Shown: positions 3,587-5,523 of the stretch, one piece after another | Layout of the letters: every line of letters begins with the position of its first letter | How positions within the stretch are numbered: position 1 is the first letter of the stretch | NCBI GenBank assembly: GCA_030429685.1 | Contig: JAUIEY010000138.1 | Location: 1 to 5,523 of the forward strand | From: Gammaproteobacteria bacterium | GTDB lineage: Bacteria > Pseudomonadota > Gammaproteobacteria > Steroidobacterales > GCA-2729495 | Direction of reading: 5' to 3' | Length of the DNA stretch: 5,523 nt | The notes under the pieces: model-generated | What the model was told of the DNA's origin: nothing | The model's input: the letters and a program-made list of their open reading frames with translations, nothing else | Database searches by the model: none | Made by a program: the position numbers and the translations under genes

Positions 3587-5523
3587 CGCGCTCAGGCATA
3601 CCGCAACAGATCAATCGCCTGCCGATGCATGCCCTGCTGGAAACTGCCGCGGGGCTGCGCGATCAGGGCTGGGGGCATCAGATCAGTTACTCGCGCAAGG
3701 TGTTTGTGCCGCTGACCGAATTGTGCCGCGACGTCTGCCACTATTGCACTTATGCCAAGACACCGAAACGCATTGAGCAGGCTTACCTGAGCCCGGAACA
3801 GGTACTGAAAATTGCCCGCGCAGGTCAGTTGCAGGGCTGCAAAGAGGCACTGTTTACCCTCGGCGACAAACCGGAGTTGCGGTATCAGGCGGCGCGCGAT
3901 GCGCTGTCGAAACTCGGCTATGCAAGCACCGTTGAATATCTGGCGGCCATGGCTAAGCTGGTGCGTGACGAAACCGGCCTGTTGCCGCACCTTAATCCCG
4001 GCGTGCTGGATCCGGATGACTACCGGTTGCTGCGACCGGTTGCACCGTCGATGGGCATTATGCTGGAGTCGGCGGCAGCGCGCCTCAGCGAACGCGGCGG
4101 ACCGCATTTCGGCTCGCCCGACAAAGCGCCCGAGGTCCGGTTGGCGGCGATTGCTAATGCCGGCAAGGCGCACATTCCGCTGACCACCGGCATCCTGATC
4201 GGCATCGGCGAAACCCGTGACGAACGCCTGCAAAGTCTGCTGGCCATTGAAGCCCAGCAGCAGCTCTATGGACACATTCAGGAAGTCATTATCCAGAATT
4301 TCGTACCCAAACCCGGCACCAAAATGCATGCGGTTCCGGAACCGGCCTTTGATGAATTGCTCTGGACGATTGCCGCCGCGCGCCTGATCTTCGGACCGGA
4401 AATGAGCATTCAGGTGCCGCCCAATCTGAATGCCGGCCGCCTGCATCAGCTGTTGGATGCCGGCATCAATGACTGGGGCGGTGTATCGCCGGTTACTCCG
4501 GATCATGTCAATCCTGAGTCACCCTGGCCGCAGCTGGATCGTCTTGCCGACGAAACCGCGCAGGCCGGATACCAGCTGGTAGAGCGCCTGACGATATATC
4601 CGGCCTTCATCGAACAGCGTGAGACCTGGCTGGACAGAGGCCTGTTCGGCGCCGTACTCAAACATGCGGATGCCGGCGGCATGGCGCGCAATGATCACTG
4701 GTCCGCCGGTGACGGGCAGCACAGTGTGCCCGGTGCCGTCCGTCTGTCCACCGCGACCGCGCATACGCGCATAACAGAACTGACCCGCAAAGCCCGGGCC
4801 GGCGAGCGGCTGCACGAAACCGAAATAGCCACACTGTTCAGCGCCCGTGACGGCGACTTCGAACATGTCTGCACAGCCGCCGATGACCTGCGGCGCGAAG
4901 TAAACGGCGACACGGTCACCTATGCAGTAAACCGCAACATCAATTACACCAACATGTGTACCTATCGCTGCCGCTTCTGCGCGTTTTCCCGCGGCAAGGC
5001 ACACCAGGATCTGCGTGGCTCACCCTACCTGCTGGACATGCAGGAAATCGGCCGGCGCACTGCGGAGGCCTGGGAGCGCGGCGCGACAGAGGTTTGCCTG
5101 CAGGGCGGTATTCATCCGTCGTTTACCGGTGAAACCTATCTGGAAATCTGTCGGACCGTAAAAGCCGCCGCGCCTGACATGCACGTGCATGCATTTTCCG
5201 CGCTGGAAATCACCCACGGCGCTGCCACCCTGAACATCAGCATCAGTGAATTTCTGGCCGAGCTGCAAAAAGCCGGGCTCGGCACCCTGCCCGGCACAGC
5301 CGCCGAGATTCTCGATGACCCGGTGCGGGCGCGTTTGTGCGCCGATAAAATCAATACCGCGCAATGGGTGGGAGTCATGCGTGCAGCGCATGAACTCGGC
5401 TTGCGCACCACGTCAACGATTATGTTCGGACATGTTGAGACGCCGTTAAGCTGGGCGCGCCACTTGCTGATCCTGCGCGATCTGCAGGCCGAAACCGGCG
5501 GGTTCACCGAATTCGTGCCGCTG
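3583..5523 (+). CDS. fbiC: FO synthase, CofG-CofH fusion (FbiC), 3' end outside the window
   Basis: Makes 7,8-didemethyl-8-hydroxy-5-deazariboflavin (FO) from tyrosine and 5-amino-6-ribitylamino-uracil using two radical-SAM [4Fe-4S] centres. The visible 647 codons are open to the right edge; fusions are usually about 800-850 residues, so roughly 200 are missing. The N-terminal CofG half has CRDVCHYC (C48, C52, C55), FTLGDKPE, LPHLNPGVL, SMGIMLESA, TTGILIGIGET, EVIIQNF and the CofG-typical DWGGVSPVTPDHVNPE region. A less conserved linker (about residues 345-440) leads to the CofH half with NINYTNMCTYRCRFCAF (C459, C463, C466), LQGGIHP (from about 506) and HAFSALEI. Both cysteine triads are intact, so both centres should assemble. 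It starts by a 4-nt overlap with cofC. The CofG-first fusion is the arrangement known from bacteria, whereas most archaea encode two proteins. Confidence 0.95.
   Translation, partial: MTRSGIPQQINRLPMHALLETAAGLRDQGWGHQISYSRKVFVPLTELCRDVCHYCTYAKTPKRIEQAYLSPEQVLKIARAGQLQGCKEALFTLGDKPELRYQAARDALSKLGYASTVEYLAAMAKLVRDETGLLPHLNPGVLDPDDYRLLRPVAPSMGIMLESAAARLSERGGPHFGSPDKAPEVRLAAIANAGKAHIPLTTGILIGIGETRDERLQSLLAIEAQQQLYGHIQEVIIQNFVPKPGTKMHAVPEPAFDELLWTIAAARLIFGPEMSIQVPPNLNAGRLHQLLDAGINDWGGVSPVTPDHVNPESPWPQLDRLADETAQAGYQLVERLTIYPAFIEQRETWLDRGLFGAVLKHADAGGMARNDHWSAGDGQHSVPGAVRLSTATAHTRITELTRKARAGERLHETEIATLFSARDGDFEHVCTAADDLRREVNGDTVTYAVNRNINYTNMCTYRCRFCAFSRGKAHQDLRGSPYLLDMQEIGRRTAEAWERGATEVCLQGGIHPSFTGETYLEICRTVKAAAPDMHVHAFSALEITHGAATLNISISEFLAELQKAGLGTLPGTAAEILDDPVRARLCADKINTAQWVGVMRAAHELGLRTTSTIMFGHVETPLSWARHLLILRDLQAETGGFTEFVPL

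Noticed and set aside
3592..4506. Long open frame on the - strand (304 codons)
   Set aside because: It lies wholly antisense to the CofG half of fbiC, whose protein motifs are unmistakable. Long antisense open frames are expected in GC-rich genes, and its translation shows no recognisable domain.
4519..5004. - strand open frame (161 codons) opposite the FbiC linker and CofH start
   Set aside because: It covers the intact CofH cysteine motif on the + strand and has no recognisable domain; it is a shadow of fbiC coding.
3925..5523. Possible break or frameshift in fbiC between the CofG and CofH halves
   Set aside because: The frame from 3583 is open through the linker to the window edge and both cysteine triads are in the same frame, so this is a true fusion and only the window edge truncates it.
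1..5523. tRNA/rRNA genes, CRISPR arrays, insertion sequences, prophage or toxin-antitoxin genes
   Set aside because: No repeat-spacer pattern, terminal inverted repeats, transposase motifs or tRNA-like cloverleaf was seen; apart from the 183-bp intergenic region the DNA is filled by the six genes described.

Overview
The window reads as a bacterial F420 (deazaflavin) cofactor biosynthesis operon. Five genes run on the + strand in the order npdG - cofE - cofD - cofC - fbiC, and a nucleoside/base deaminase gene runs divergently off the left edge. The DNA is GC-rich with GC-rich third positions and tightly packed genes. CofE is a single-domain protein without the nitroreductase half typical of actinobacterial FbiB. 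The operon promoter region carries an FNR/CRP-type palindrome and an extended -10. Together these suggest a proteobacterium, possibly a gammaproteobacterium, rather than an actinobacterium or archaeon. This taxonomic guess is inference, because no ribosomal or other marker gene is present.

Layout. Positions 306-1 (- strand) hold the N-terminal 102 codons of a zinc-dependent cytidine/deoxycytidylate deaminase-superfamily protein. Positions 307-489 form a divergent intergenic region with an FNR-box-like palindrome (391-404), a 10-bp perfect palindrome (416-425), an extended -10 (423-431) and a short GC hairpin followed by five T (448-467). From 490 to the right edge the sequence is almost entirely coding. 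npdG (490-1143) is followed after 14 nt by cofE (1158-1922), and after 15 nt by cofD (1938-2903, GTG start). cofD overlaps cofC (2903-3586) by 1 nt, and cofC overlaps fbiC (from 3583) by 4 nt. fbiC is open to the right edge; its 647 visible codons cover all of CofG and roughly the first half of CofH.

How the genes fit together (known families). FbiC is a CofG-CofH fusion with two radical-SAM centres. It makes the deazaflavin chromophore FO from tyrosine and the riboflavin intermediate 5-amino-6-ribitylamino-uracil. CofC activates a three-carbon phospho-acid with GTP, CofD transfers that unit to FO to give an F420-0 species, and CofE adds glutamates. NpdG exchanges hydride between F420 and NADP(H), so the operon encodes both synthesis of the cofactor and its charging. 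No F420-dependent enzyme that uses the cofactor is visible. The most interesting signals are the apparent oxygen/redox-responsive promoter architecture, the open question of which three-carbon precursor CofC/CofD use when no dehydro-F420 reductase domain is present, and the divergent deaminase.
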